Positions 52,035 to 60,985 of a DNA stretch of 64,000 nt are shown here, in pieces. The DNA comes from Phosphoribacter sp037045045. Lineage in GTDB: Bacteria > Actinomycetota > Actinomycetes > Actinomycetales > Dermatophilaceae. The notes below the pieces were generated by a model. That model worked only from the letters and a program-made list of their open reading frames with translations. It had not been told where the DNA came from and did not search any database. The stretch spans positions 1 to 64,000 of the forward strand of contig JBAOHL010000001.1 of the NCBI GenBank assembly GCA_037045045.1, in the 5' to 3' direction. How positions within the stretch are numbered: the stretch's first letter is position 1; every line of letters begins with the position of its first letter. The position numbers and the translations under genes are program-made.

Positions 52035-52916
52035 ATGAGCGAGGATCCCGCCGACCGCGCTTGGCAGGACCGACTCGTCGCCCTGGGTGGCAGCATCCAT
52101 CAGGACGACGAGGAACCGCTCGATCCCACAGCGGAATCCGCGGAACTGGCTCGCATCGCGCAGTTCCGGCAGATGCTGGACGCCTTGACCGGTGACGAAG
52201 ACGCCGCGGTGCTGCGCGCAGCCCTGTGGTCGCTGCACCCGATCGAGGACTACGAGATCTACGCCGCGGTCCATTCGGCGCTCGGGCGCTTTCCAGGCCC
52301 CCTATTCGGGACCGCCGCCGCGGAGGTGCTGCCAGCCTGGCTGAGCAGGCACGGCGACCACGACGCCATCGCCACCGGCCTCCTGCGCTTGACCGGTTCA
52401 CGGGCCTCGGCCGCGGCCTCGGCGTTCGGGGCCAGGGCTTCCTCGTGGACGCCCGAGGAACGGCAGGTGGCGGTCGCGGCGTTAACTCGCTGGAACCGGG
52501 AGTATGCCGGGTGGCAGCCGGTGCTCGTTACCCTCGGCATTCCGAGCGGGCCGGAGCCAATCGATCAGATTCCCGATGACTGGGAGCCGGACTGGCGAGC
52601 CGCGGCCGAGGCATTCCGTTCGACGGGCAACGTGGCAGCGGCGTGGACCGACGAGCGTCACCTGGAGCGCAACTACGACCGGGTGTTCGGATTACTCGAG
52701 CTCCGGCACGGGCGCCGGTGGCGAGACGTGGGAGATCTCCTCAACCCCCTGGTGGTGCGCCGCCGTCGGGAGCTGCCGGGCTTCGCAGCCGCTCTCGCCT
52801 CCCTGCCGAGCGCCCGTCGGGCCCGGATCCTGGCCAACCTGGAACGAGCCCGCCCGGACCTCATCCCCGTGTTGACCTCCGACGTCGCCGCCAGCCACCA
52901 GGGCGTGCCTGGCTGA
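52035..52916 (+). CDS. Helical-repeat protein of unknown function
   Basis: A 293-aa mainly helical, acidic protein with HEAT-like pairs (RQMLDALTGDEDAAVLRAAL, EIYAAVHSALGRFPG). No catalytic motif. Possibly a protein-interaction scaffold linked to the preceding 155-aa gene. Confidence 0.7.
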   Translation: MSEDPADRAWQDRLVALGGSIHQDDEEPLDPTAESAELARIAQFRQMLDALTGDEDAAVLRAALWSLHPIEDYEIYAAVHSALGRFPGPLFGTAAAEVLPAWLSRHGDHDAIATGLLRLTGSRASAAASAFGARASSWTPEERQVAVAALTRWNREYAGWQPVLVTLGIPSGPEPIDQIPDDWEPDWRAAAEAFRSTGNVAAAWTDERHLERNYDRVFGLLELRHGRRWRDVGDLLNPLVVRRRRELPGFAAALASLPSARRARILANLERARPDLIPVLTSDVAASHQGVPG

Positions 52917-53106
52917 GCCCGGTGCGCCTAAGTCTGACCGGCTGGCGTCGGACTGGGCCGACCTCGCAGCCCTCACCACGGCGGCGCTCCGTGCGTCGAT
53001 CGCCGCCGCGTCGCGATCGGGCGATGTCAGGCGGGTGTCAGCGGTTCCGACGAACCTCGCTGCGTCGGCCCAGCCGAGCCGGCGCGCACCTGTCGAAGGA
53101 ACCACG

Positions 53107-53286
53107 ATGCGAAGACTCAAGGTCACGCTCCCCGCCGGCTTGGCCGTCGCCGCCCTCTGTGGACTCGCCGGCTGCGGCGGGTCGAGCACCGGCACGACGG
53201 ATGCCGGGGCTCCCCAGGACGTCTTTGCGATCCCCGACCGCATCGGTCCCCTCGTCGCCCTGTACCGAATGCTGCCAACCCCGTAG
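53107..53286 (+). pseudogene. Internally deleted lipoprotein paralogue
   Basis: 59 codons: a full lipoprotein signal (RRLKVTLPAGLAVAALCGLA, then GCG) is followed directly by IPDRIGPLVALYRMLPTP and TAG. The same start and end occur in the intact 225-aa lipoprotein at 57015-57692 (RNLKVLLPASLVV..., VPDRIDQLKALYRLLPTP). About 160 central residues have been lost in frame. Upstream 20 nt are also alike, so they are duplicates. Confidence 0.75.
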
Positions 53287-53340
53287 CTAGGTGCGCGGGG
53301 CCACTCTCGAATCCCGTCGACCTCCCCGAGAGCGAGCGTC

Positions 53341-53820
53341 ATGACCACACGTGTCCCTCCGGAGCCCGATGCGACTCTCGCGCAAGGGATTCCGCCGAGG
53401 TGGTGGACCGAGAGCGAGGTTCGGGGCATCTTGGCCCGTCGGGCCACGCTCGACCATGTCGGGCTGGTGACGGCGGAACCACCGGTCGGCGCCCATTGGC
53501 GCTGTTGTTTCTCCGTCGACGGGGGAGCGATCGAGCTGCGGGGGCTGGTGTCGTTGGCAGGACCCGCCGACGACTCCGTGCCTGAGGGGGCGGTCCCCAT
53601 CGTCCCTCCTCCCGGCGGCAGCGACGCGGCCCACATCGGGTTGCGTATCGAAGGAGCGGCACCGACCGTGGTCTTCGAGCTGCGAGTGCGGGCCGGCCCC
53701 TACCTGCGGCAGGTCGAGCTGTCCCTGCCTCCGGACTGGTATGCCGCCCTCCCGCCCCACCCGGACCTCACGGTCTCGTTGGTGCGACTACACGGGCTGT
53801 TGTGGGCCGAGCTCGGCTAA
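53341..53820 (+). CDS. Uncharacterised 159-aa protein
   Basis: A mostly beta protein (GLVTAEPPVGAHWRCCFSVD, TVVFELRVRAGPYLRQVELS). Its stop codon overlaps the stop of the large regulator on the opposite strand. No family recognised. Confidence 0.65.
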   Translation: MTTRVPPEPDATLAQGIPPRWWTESEVRGILARRATLDHVGLVTAEPPVGAHWRCCFSVDGGAIELRGLVSLAGPADDSVPEGAVPIVPPPGGSDAAHIGLRIEGAAPTVVFELRVRAGPYLRQVELSLPPDWYAALPPHPDLTVSLVRLHGLLWAELG

Positions 53821-56800
53821 CGCGGCACGGGGGATGCCACGTGCACCGCCGACGCCCCCGCCGGCGTCGGCGTCGGCGCGACCGTCGATTCGTCGAGGAC
53901 GGCCAACGCGGCCTCCAGGTCAGGCAGGCCCTCGGGTGTCGCACCGACGAGGCCGACCAACCGGCGCTGTTCCACGGGGGTCATGGGCACGCTGCCCGGA
54001 GCAAGCGCCAGGGCCCAGGCGGCGCCTGACAGGGCATCCCGCTGCGGACCGGCGCTGGCCAGTCTGGCGAGTCCACCGATTGCCAGTGCGGCCTGAGCGC
54101 GATCCAGCCGGGCTAGCCGGCGAGCGGCGAGGGACAGCTCGTGGCGGGCCGCAACGACGTCGCCCATCTGCAGGTGATGGAGCCCGAGCTCGCGGCGTCC
54201 GACCGCCGCGGTGCGCAGGTTGCCGGTCTGCTCGGTGAGCCGGATCGCGTCGCTGAGCAACTCGACGGCGTCGCCGCGCCCAGTGCTCAGCGCGTGCCGC
54301 GCCCGCTCTCCGGCCAGCAACGCCCGCACGTGCGGCTGCGCTTGCTCGGCGTACCGGTCGCCGAGGTCGAGTTCGGGCCCTGGCTCCTGGCCGGCATATC
54401 GAGCCAGGTTGGCGGCGAAATGCATGCTCGTCGCCGCGGCGTTCGGGTCGTCAAGGTCGGCAAACCTGCGCGCGGTCTCCCGAGCCAGTGGGATGCCGCG
54501 GGCCGGGTCGCCGCGCAGGACCCAGCTCAGGGCGTAGGCCTGGTCAAGGTTCAGGTAGAACACCGACGTCGGGTCGTCCGGACCGGCGGCTCGGGCCATG
54601 GCTGCCGCCGCGTCGGAACCGGCGAGGTCGCCCCGCCATCCGAGCCCGACCGAGCGCAGGCCGTGCGCGACGGCATACACCGGCCCGGTGTTGATCCCCG
54701 CATTGGCGAGCAGGTCGAGGGCCTCCTCGGCCAGGGGCAGCCCGGCGGCCATGGTGCCCAGCCCCTCCCCGAACGCCAGCTGGACGAGGGCCTCGGCCCG
54801 GGCGCTCGGCGGGGGTTGGTAACGCTCGAGCGCCGTGCGGAGCAACGCCTTGCCCTCCGCGGCCCGGCCCGACCACTGCCAGAAGTCGCTCGTCCGCAGC
54901 GCCGTCTCGAAGTATCGGGCCGGGTCGCGCTGCGACCACCAGGACAACAGCTGCCGCAGGGTTGCGAGTTCCTCGAGCACTTCGAGGTGGGCCACCCGGT
55001 CGGGGGCGGTGAAGGCGTCCGGGCGAAGGCGAGCCGAGATCCACGCCCAGATTCGGTCGTATGCCGCGTCCCGGTCGACGACGTCGACCCTCGCGGTCTG
55101 CAGGTCCATGATCGGCTGCAGGACTCGGTAGCGGATCGCTGGAGCCGCAGTGACCGATCGGTACGGCACGGGCGTGACGAGGCAGGCCCCGACGAGTTCC
55201 CGGATCAGCCGCTGCCGGCGAGCGGGAGGCCCGTCGATCGACCCCGCGAGCGTGTCCACCAGGGTCGCCGGCGCGCCCGCCGGGATGACGAGCAGGGCAT
55301 GGAGCAGACGCGTGGTGTCGGGCGCCAGATGGTCCAGGGCGGTGTCGGTGATGCGCCCCAGGCCTGGTTCCACGTCGGACCCGAGGGCCAGGTCGTCGAT
55401 CCCGGAGCCTGCGATAAGTTCGATTGCCAGCGGGAGGCCACCGCTGCGCCGGGCGACGTCGGCGACGACGTCGGGCGGGGTCCCGGGATCGAGCCGAGAC
55501 GCGGCCAAGGCCACCGCTTCGCCGGTGTGGCCATCCTCGTCGAGAGGCAGCGGCCGAACCGTGAGCACGCGTTCGCCTGGGACTCCGAGCGGGCTACGCG
55601 AGGTCACGAGGACGACGAGTTGGGGGAGCTGGTCGGTGAGGACGACGACGAGGTCGGCCACCTGAGCGACGACGTCGTCGGCATTGTCGAGCAGCAGCAG
55701 AGTGGGCAAACCGCTCGTCGCTGCGACGATCGTGTCGAGCATGTGTACGGCCCCTTGGTCGCCGGCGAGCAGTCCGAGCTCGTCGGCAATTCGGAGCATG
55801 ACCTCGGCCGCACCGACACCGCGCAAGTCGACCCAGACGCTGGAGCCGGCGCGCCCCGACCGATGCACCCATTCCCCGAGCAGCCTGGACTTGCCGACGC
55901 CGCCGAGCCCGACCATGGTGACGATCCGACTAGCGCTTGCTAGGCGTTCGAGCTCGTCGAACTCGTTCGTGCGGCCGATGAACGACGTGACCGGTCGGGG
56001 TGCGATTCGCGGCTGTGGCCCGGTGGGGGTCGTGGTCGGCGCCCGATGCAGGTCGAGGTCCTGACGCAGCACGGCATCCTGGGTGAGCCGAAGGTCACGG
56101 CCCGGTTCGAGCCCGAAGTCATCGAGCAATCGTCGGCGGGCGGCGGCATACACCTCGAGAGCCTCGACTTGGCGACCGGACGCCGCGAGCGCTCGCATCG
56201 CCAGGCACCACCGCGCTTCTCGGGTGGGCTCGGCGCGGGCCAGGGCGAGGATCCGGTCGGCGTCGTCCGGGGTGCCGTACCGGGCGGCGAGGTCGGCCCA
56301 CATGTCCTGCGCGCCCAACGTCCGATGGGTCAGTCGTTGCACAGCATCGTTCCAGGCCGTGAAGTCCTCGGCGATCGGGGCAGCGCAGAGATCGAGGGCT
56401 CGGGCCAGCTCGGCGAGGGCTGCCCGGGGCGCGGACACGGACATCGCTTCGGCGGAGGTGATGCGGTTCTCGAGCTCGACGACGTCGAGGTAGTCCGGTC
56501 GCAGCACGTAGCCGTCCGCGCGTGAGACGAGCCACGACGCCGCCCGCGTCGGTTCGGGGGACAGGACGCGGCGCAAGCGGGACACATGCGCCTGAACCGC
56601 GTTGGGGGTTCCGTCTCGTCGAGAGGCGCTGTGCCACAAGGCATCCGCGATGGCATCGGTAGTGACGCCACGCTCACCGCCGGCGACGAGGGCGAGCACC
56701 AATCGGCGTCGAAGGCCACCCCGGACGTCGACCGGTATGCCGTCGACGCTCACCCGCAGGCTGCCGAGGACACGTACCGACAGCCCAGCAGTCACCGGCC

Positions 56801-56837
56801 GGTCCGAGACCGGCTCACCCTCCGGCGGCGCAGACAC
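53817..56837 (-). CDS. SARP/AfsR-type regulator: OmpR-like DNA binding, BTAD, NB-ARC ATPase, TPR tail
   Basis: A 1006-aa protein. Residues 20-110 are an OmpR-like winged helix (GVTTDAIADALWHSASRRD, VQAHVSRLRRVLSPE); 115-270 a BTAD domain; about 290-570 an NB-ARC ATPase with Walker A VGLGGVGKSRLL and LLLLDNADD; the rest helical TPR-like. It is the architecture of AfsR, which activates secondary metabolism. GTG 56837 is assumed; no ribosome-binding site is visible. Divergent from the lipoprotein 57015. No biosynthetic cluster adjoins it, though one lies at 16.7-21.6 kb. Confidence 0.9.
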   Translation of the reverse strand: MSAPPEGEPVSDRPVTAGLSVRVLGSLRVSVDGIPVDVRGGLRRRLVLALVAGGERGVTTDAIADALWHSASRRDGTPNAVQAHVSRLRRVLSPEPTRAASWLVSRADGYVLRPDYLDVVELENRITSAEAMSVSAPRAALAELARALDLCAAPIAEDFTAWNDAVQRLTHRTLGAQDMWADLAARYGTPDDADRILALARAEPTREARWCLAMRALAASGRQVEALEVYAAARRRLLDDFGLEPGRDLRLTQDAVLRQDLDLHRAPTTTPTGPQPRIAPRPVTSFIGRTNEFDELERLASASRIVTMVGLGGVGKSRLLGEWVHRSGRAGSSVWVDLRGVGAAEVMLRIADELGLLAGDQGAVHMLDTIVAATSGLPTLLLLDNADDVVAQVADLVVVLTDQLPQLVVLVTSRSPLGVPGERVLTVRPLPLDEDGHTGEAVALAASRLDPGTPPDVVADVARRSGGLPLAIELIAGSGIDDLALGSDVEPGLGRITDTALDHLAPDTTRLLHALLVIPAGAPATLVDTLAGSIDGPPARRQRLIRELVGACLVTPVPYRSVTAAPAIRYRVLQPIMDLQTARVDVVDRDAAYDRIWAWISARLRPDAFTAPDRVAHLEVLEELATLRQLLSWWSQRDPARYFETALRTSDFWQWSGRAAEGKALLRTALERYQPPPSARAEALVQLAFGEGLGTMAAGLPLAEEALDLLANAGINTGPVYAVAHGLRSVGLGWRGDLAGSDAAAAMARAAGPDDPTSVFYLNLDQAYALSWVLRGDPARGIPLARETARRFADLDDPNAAATSMHFAANLARYAGQEPGPELDLGDRYAEQAQPHVRALLAGERARHALSTGRGDAVELLSDAIRLTEQTGNLRTAAVGRRELGLHHLQMGDVVAARHELSLAARRLARLDRAQAALAIGGLARLASAGPQRDALSGAAWALALAPGSVPMTPVEQRRLVGLVGATPEGLPDLEAALAVLDESTVAPTPTPAGASAVHVASPVPR

Positions 56838-57014
56838 GAGGGGAGTGTCGCAGAGACAGTCGCGCGACGAGGCACGAACGGACGAAGCCAGGGACGTCGT
56901 TGAGGACGCGCGCCCCTCGCCATGTCAGTCACGTGTCAGTGGAGCTGGCCACCATCGTCCCCGCACGCGCATCCCTGCGGGTGCGCAACGGTCTGTCGAG
57001 AAGGAAACGAGCCC

Positions 57015-57692
57015 ATGCGAAACCTCAAGGTCCTGCTCCCCGCCTCCCTCGTCGTCGCCGTCACCGCCGGATTGTCCGGCTGCGGTTCGGCGGGGTCCAC
57101 GAACTCCGGCGCCGCCGGGGCAGCCGCCGCGAGTTCGGTGGTGGCCGCCACGTCGAGCGCCTCGAGTGCCTCGCCGGCAGCCGGGGGCATCGATGACCCG
57201 GTCCATGGCTGGAAGGGCAGCTCGAAGGAGAGCAACGGCACCGAGGGATCATGCGCGTGGCTCACCAAGGAGCAGATCAAGGGCGTGCTCGGGGACCTCG
57301 CGCCGAATCTCTCGGCCGGCTTCTACACCCACATCGACTACTCCGCCAACGACGTGGGCAACCCTGGGGGCGCGGCGTGGACGTGTTACGCCAACCTCGG
57401 GCCCGTGGGGTCCCGGTATTATGTCGCGCGCCGAGTCTTCAAGGACGTGGCACACGCCGCGAACGCCGTGAGTGCGACACGCTCTCCCGTCCCGGTTCCC
57501 GGTCTCGGCGAGGAAGCCTACAACCTGCTTTCGTTGGGACCGGCCGGCTTCTGGCGAATCCTCGCAGTGCGCACCGGGACGACGGTGGTCGACGTGGCGC
57601 TGCGGATCGGCTCCGATCCCAAGGACGAAACACAAGTCCCCGACCGCATCGACCAGCTCAAGGCTCTCTATCGGCTGTTGCCCACGCCGTAG
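57015..57692 (+). CDS. DUF3558-like lipoprotein
   Basis: A 225-aa lipoprotein with lipobox GLSGCGSA, a low-complexity Ala/Ser/Gly linker to residue 60 and a globular domain with CAWLTKEQIKGVLG and AAWTCYANL (two Cys, possible disulfide), ending VPDRIDQLKALYRLLPTP. AAGGAAA precedes the ATG. It faces the SARP-type regulator. Related to the broken gene at 53107. Confidence 0.8.
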   Translation: MRNLKVLLPASLVVAVTAGLSGCGSAGSTNSGAAGAAAASSVVAATSSASSASPAAGGIDDPVHGWKGSSKESNGTEGSCAWLTKEQIKGVLGDLAPNLSAGFYTHIDYSANDVGNPGGAAWTCYANLGPVGSRYYVARRVFKDVAHAANAVSATRSPVPVPGLGEEAYNLLSLGPAGFWRILAVRTGTTVVDVALRIGSDPKDETQVPDRIDQLKALYRLLPTP

Positions 57693-57935
57693 CGGACCGG
57701 TAACCACCAGGGGGACGGGCTCGTGCAACCGGTCGACGGAGCTGCCGCCGCAGCCCGAGGAGGGGCCGCTGCCATCGCAGGGGGATGGCAGCGGGCACGA
57801 GCGGCGGCGGCAAGCCCAACGACACGGCAACGGGCGTGCGGGGGGCCGCCGACTGGCCCGCCGGCTCACCAGGCACGGCGTGTCGCACAGGGGATATCGG
57901 CTGCGTCCCGGTGGCGGAGCGGTGAGGATGCAGGG

Positions 57936-58487
57936 GTGTCAACCATCCCGGCTTGGCGGTTCCGCCGAGTGCGTCGCGACGACTTCGCCCTGATCGGCGA
58001 GTGGCTCGCCCAGCCTCAGGTGGCGCGCTGGTGGATGCACGAGTGGACCCCCGAGGCACTGGAACGCGACTTCGGGCCGAGCGTCGACGGGCTCGAGCCC
58101 AACGAGGACTGGCTCGCTCTCGTGGACGGTGTCCCGGTCGGGCTCGTGCAGAGGTCGCTGGTCGCGGACTACGAGGAGAACCAGCGCGACTTCGCTGCGC
58201 TCGGTGACGTCCCTGCCGGCGCCGCCACGCTCGACTATCTCGTGGGAGGGGAGCGCGGCCTGGGCCTGGGGTCGGCGATGCTCTCGGCGATGGTCGAGCG
58301 CACCTGGCGCGACCTGCCCGACGCGCCGGCCATCCTCGTCACCGTCGTCGCCGCTAACACCGCGTCGTGGCGGGCTCTCGAGAAGGTCGGCTTCCGTCGG
58401 GTAGGCGAGGGGGAACGCACGCCGGAGAACCCCGCGGACGATCCCCTGCACTACCTGCTGCGCCTCGATCGTCCCTTGGCGGCGTAA
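57936..58487 (+). CDS. GNAT acetyltransferase (AAC(6')-like)
   Basis: A 183-aa protein: RVRRDDFALIGEWLAQPQVA and HEWTPEALERDF near the start, LDYLVGGERGLGLGSAMLSA (acetyl-CoA loop) and LVTVVAANTASWRALEKVGF. GTG 57936 has GGTGAGGA upstream. Such AacA4-like proteins acetylate aminoglycosides or siderophores; the substrate is not shown. Confidence 0.85.
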   Translation: MSTIPAWRFRRVRRDDFALIGEWLAQPQVARWWMHEWTPEALERDFGPSVDGLEPNEDWLALVDGVPVGLVQRSLVADYEENQRDFAALGDVPAGAATLDYLVGGERGLGLGSAMLSAMVERTWRDLPDAPAILVTVVAANTASWRALEKVGFRRVGEGERTPENPADDPLHYLLRLDRPLAA

Positions 58488-58507
58488 CACCTGACCGAAC
58501 GGATGTG

Positions 58508-58533
58508 GGCTGGGCGCGGCCGCAGCGCCAGCC
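58508..58533. terminator. Hairpin between convergent genes
   Basis: Arms GGCTGGGCGC (58508-58517) and GCGCCAGCC (58525-58533) pair with one bulged G and a 7-nt loop, between the acetyltransferase and the ROK gene. It could end both transcripts. Confidence 0.5.
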
Positions 58534-58577
58534 GTCGCTCGCCATCCATCCGAGGGTGCCCCGTGGGCCGTGGTCCG

Positions 58578-59795
58578 TCAGGCGCCGAGCTGGGCGTCGA
58601 TGCGGGCCGGGTCGAAGACGTGGTCGGTAAGGGTGCGGGCCAGGCCGTGGAGCCCAGCGGTGTGGCCGAGTGCGGCGGGCAAGACCTCGAGCCGACGGGT
58701 CGCCAGTGGCAGGGATCTGGCGTAGATGGTCTCGCGGATGCCGGCGACGAGGTTGGGGGCGGCGTCGCCGAGTTCCCCCCCGACGACGACGACGGCCGGA
58801 TTGAGCAGGCTGACGGCGTCGGCCAGGGCGATGCCGATGGTGCGTCCGGCATCTCGAGTGAGGCTGACGGCAACCGGGTCTCCGTGGCGGACGAGGTCGA
58901 CGAGGTCGCGGACCGAGTCGACCTCTCGACCTTGGGCCTGCAGGTCGCGGACGAGGGCCCACCCGGCGGCATACGCCTCGACACAGCCGTAGTTGCCACA
59001 GCGGCACTGCGGGACCTCGTCGTCGGCGAGGTGGCCGAGTTGGATGTGGCCGATGTCCCCGGCGGCACCGTCCTCGCCACGGTGTAGGTGGCGGTCGACG
59101 ATGATGCCGGCGCCGATCCCGGTGGCGACCTTGAGCATGACCATGGAACTGCGGTCGGTGTGCGCGGCGGCATACTCGCCGGTGGCCATGGCGTTGGCGT
59201 CGTTGTCGACGATGACCGGACCGGCGTAGGTGTCGGCGAACCACGCGCGGATGGGGAATCCGTTCCAGCCGGTCATGATCGGCGGTTGGACGACCGTGCC
59301 GGAGGCGAAGTCCACCGGCCCCGGCACGGCCAAGCCGATGCCGCGGACCAGGGCGGCGCCGACCTGCTCCTTGCGCAGCAGTTGGGCGAACCTGGCCGAG
59401 ACCTCGGTGAGCCACGCGTCCGGACCGATGGTGATGTCCAGGGCGACGGTGATCTCGTGATGGATCGTGCCGTCGAGGTCGGTGATGGCGGTCCGGACGC
59501 CGGTGGCGCCGGCATCGGCGAGCAGCAGGACGCCGCTGTCGTTGACGAAACGGAACTGACTGGGCGGCCGGCCTCGACCCGGGGCCGGGGCGTCGGCGGT
59601 GGTGACCAAACCGGCGGAGTGCAAGGTGGCCAACCGGCTGGTGACCGTGGATCTGGCGAGCCCGGTGAGCTCGAGGATTTCCGCGCGAGTGAGCCCACCG
59701 GCGCGCCGGATGAGGTCGAGGACATGACCGGCCGACCCGGGGTCGCCACCTCGGGGCAGCACGCGGTGCTCGGTGGTCGCGGCGACTCGCGGCAT
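58578..59795 (-). CDS. ROK-family transcriptional regulator
   Basis: A 405-aa protein: winged helix LTRAEILELTGLARSTVTSR (residues 33-55), then the sugar-kinase-like ROK fold with DLDG, DNDANAMATGE, CRCGNYGCVEAYAAG (zinc Cys cluster) and VVVVGGELG. GGAGGAAG precedes ATG 59795. Divergent from the sugar ABC operon; it is the expected repressor, like FrcR. Confidence 0.9.
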   Translation of the reverse strand: MPRVAATTEHRVLPRGGDPGSAGHVLDLIRRAGGLTRAEILELTGLARSTVTSRLATLHSAGLVTTADAPAPGRGRPPSQFRFVNDSGVLLLADAGATGVRTAITDLDGTIHHEITVALDITIGPDAWLTEVSARFAQLLRKEQVGAALVRGIGLAVPGPVDFASGTVVQPPIMTGWNGFPIRAWFADTYAGPVIVDNDANAMATGEYAAAHTDRSSMVMLKVATGIGAGIIVDRHLHRGEDGAAGDIGHIQLGHLADDEVPQCRCGNYGCVEAYAAGWALVRDLQAQGREVDSVRDLVDLVRHGDPVAVSLTRDAGRTIGIALADAVSLLNPAVVVVGGELGDAAPNLVAGIRETIYARSLPLATRRLEVLPAALGHTAGLHGLARTLTDHVFDPARIDAQLGA

Positions 59796-59854
59796 CCGGC
59801 TTCCTCCAATCTCATGGGCCGAATCTATTTGTATCAGATCCCGCAGAGTTTTGC

Positions 59855-59894
59855 TTGACAACATGCAGAACCATGCCTAACACTTCTCAGAAGT
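59855..59894 (+). promoter_or_regulatory. Promoter and candidate operator of the sugar operon
   Basis: TTGACA (59855-59860) and TAACAC (59878-59883) with a 17-bp spacer face the binding-protein gene. A perfect palindrome ACTTCT-C-AGAAGT at 59882-59894 overlaps the start region and could bind the ROK protein. Confidence 0.6.
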
Positions 59895-59938
59895 CGATCG
59901 GCGTGGGGCCGGTCGCCCGCAGCGAGGAGTGACACTTC

Positions 59939-60985
59939 ATGACAAGCACGCATCGCGCGACGCGCGCCATCGCCGCCGTCGGCCTGGTCGGGCTGACGAC
60001 CGCCATGGGCGCCTGTAGCTCGAGCTCGGGCGGCACCGGCGCGACGAGTGGCGCCAGCGGCTCCGGCTCCGGCTCTGTGGCCGCCATCCTCAAGGGCCTG
60101 GACAACCCGTTCTTCCAGACCATGCAGTCCGGCGTCCAGGCTGCGGCGGCCACCGGGAACGTCCGAGTGACCATCCAGGCGGCCACGTCGATCACCGACA
60201 CGTCCGGCCAGGCCGACAGGCTGTCCGGGTTGGCGGGGCAGGACTTCAAGTGCTTCATCATCAACCCGATCAGCGGCACCAACCTCATCCAGGGCGTCGC
60301 CCAGCTGTCGGCCAAGAACGTGCCGATCGTCAACATCGACAACCCCATCGACGCCGCTGCCGGGCAGGCTGCCAACGCCAAGGTGGCCACCTACATCGGC
60401 ACCGACAACAACAGCGCCGGCCAACTCGGCGGCAAGCAGATGGGCACCCTGCTGCCCGCGGGTGGGAACGTCGCGCTCATCGGCGGTATCGCCGGTGACG
60501 TGACGAGTGCGGCCCGTCTCGACGGATTCCAGAAGGGCATCCCGTCGAACCTCAAGGTCGTGCAGACCGTGGCAGCCGACTGGGACCGTCAGACCGCGCT
60601 GACCAAGGCCACCGACATCATGACCGCCCAGCCAGACCTCAAGGGCTTCTTCGTCGCCAACGACGACATGGGCCTCGGCGTCGCGCAGGCGATCGCCAAC
60701 AAGGGCAAGACCGGCCAGATCAAGGTCATCAGTGTCGACGGGAACAAGGACGCCTTCGAGGCCATCAAGTCCGGTGGCATCGACGCGGTCGTCGCGCAGT
60801 TCCCCTACGTCATCGGCGCCATGGGCCTGGAGGCCTGCCAGGCCGCGGCGGCCGGTAAGACCCTGCCGGCCAACGTCAAGGCACCGGTCCAGGTCGTCAC
60901 CAAGGACAACGTCGACAAGGCCCTGGCCGCGGCGCCCAAGCCGGGCGAGAGCTACGACGACCCGTTCGCCGGGCTGCTGAAGTGA
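59939..60985 (+). CDS. Sugar ABC transporter substrate-binding lipoprotein (FrcB/RbsB-like)
   Basis: A 348-aa lipoprotein with lipobox at C26 (MGAC), a Ser/Gly linker and a type-I periplasmic binding fold: LDNPFFQTMQSGVQAA, INPISGTN, FFVANDDMGLGVAQAI, VISVDGNKDAFEAIK. It delivers a monosaccharide to the permease. Its stop overlaps the permease GTG (GTGA). Confidence 0.92.
   Translation: MTSTHRATRAIAAVGLVGLTTAMGACSSSSGGTGATSGASGSGSGSVAAILKGLDNPFFQTMQSGVQAAAATGNVRVTIQAATSITDTSGQADRLSGLAGQDFKCFIINPISGTNLIQGVAQLSAKNVPIVNIDNPIDAAAGQAANAKVATYIGTDNNSAGQLGGKQMGTLLPAGGNVALIGGIAGDVTSAARLDGFQKGIPSNLKVVQTVAADWDRQTALTKATDIMTAQPDLKGFFVANDDMGLGVAQAIANKGKTGQIKVISVDGNKDAFEAIKSGGIDAVVAQFPYVIGAMGLEACQAAAAGKTLPANVKAPVQVVTKDNVDKALAAAPKPGESYDDPFAGLLK

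Larger units (their letters stand above)
14057..59176. repeat. Over-represented octamer CGGCATAC / GTATGCCG
   Basis: I count 29 copies in 45 kb, split 14 to 15 between strands. Plus-strand CGGCATAC starts at 14057, 22259, 29355, 30225, 30870, 44758, 47174, 48442, 50253, 51649, 54671, 56144, 58967, 59168; GTATGCCG at 15674, 22963, 30640, 33509, 38156, 40574, 45690, 48088, 50039, 50708, 51394, 52502, 53739, 55059, 56735. Many force rare codons (ATA for Ile at 22260, 22963, 47175 and 56735; TAT for Tyr). Confidence 0.8.

Noticed and set aside
54141..55943. 600-codon plus-strand frame inside the SARP regulator
   Set aside because: Mirror frame of a gene with intact Walker and HTH motifs.
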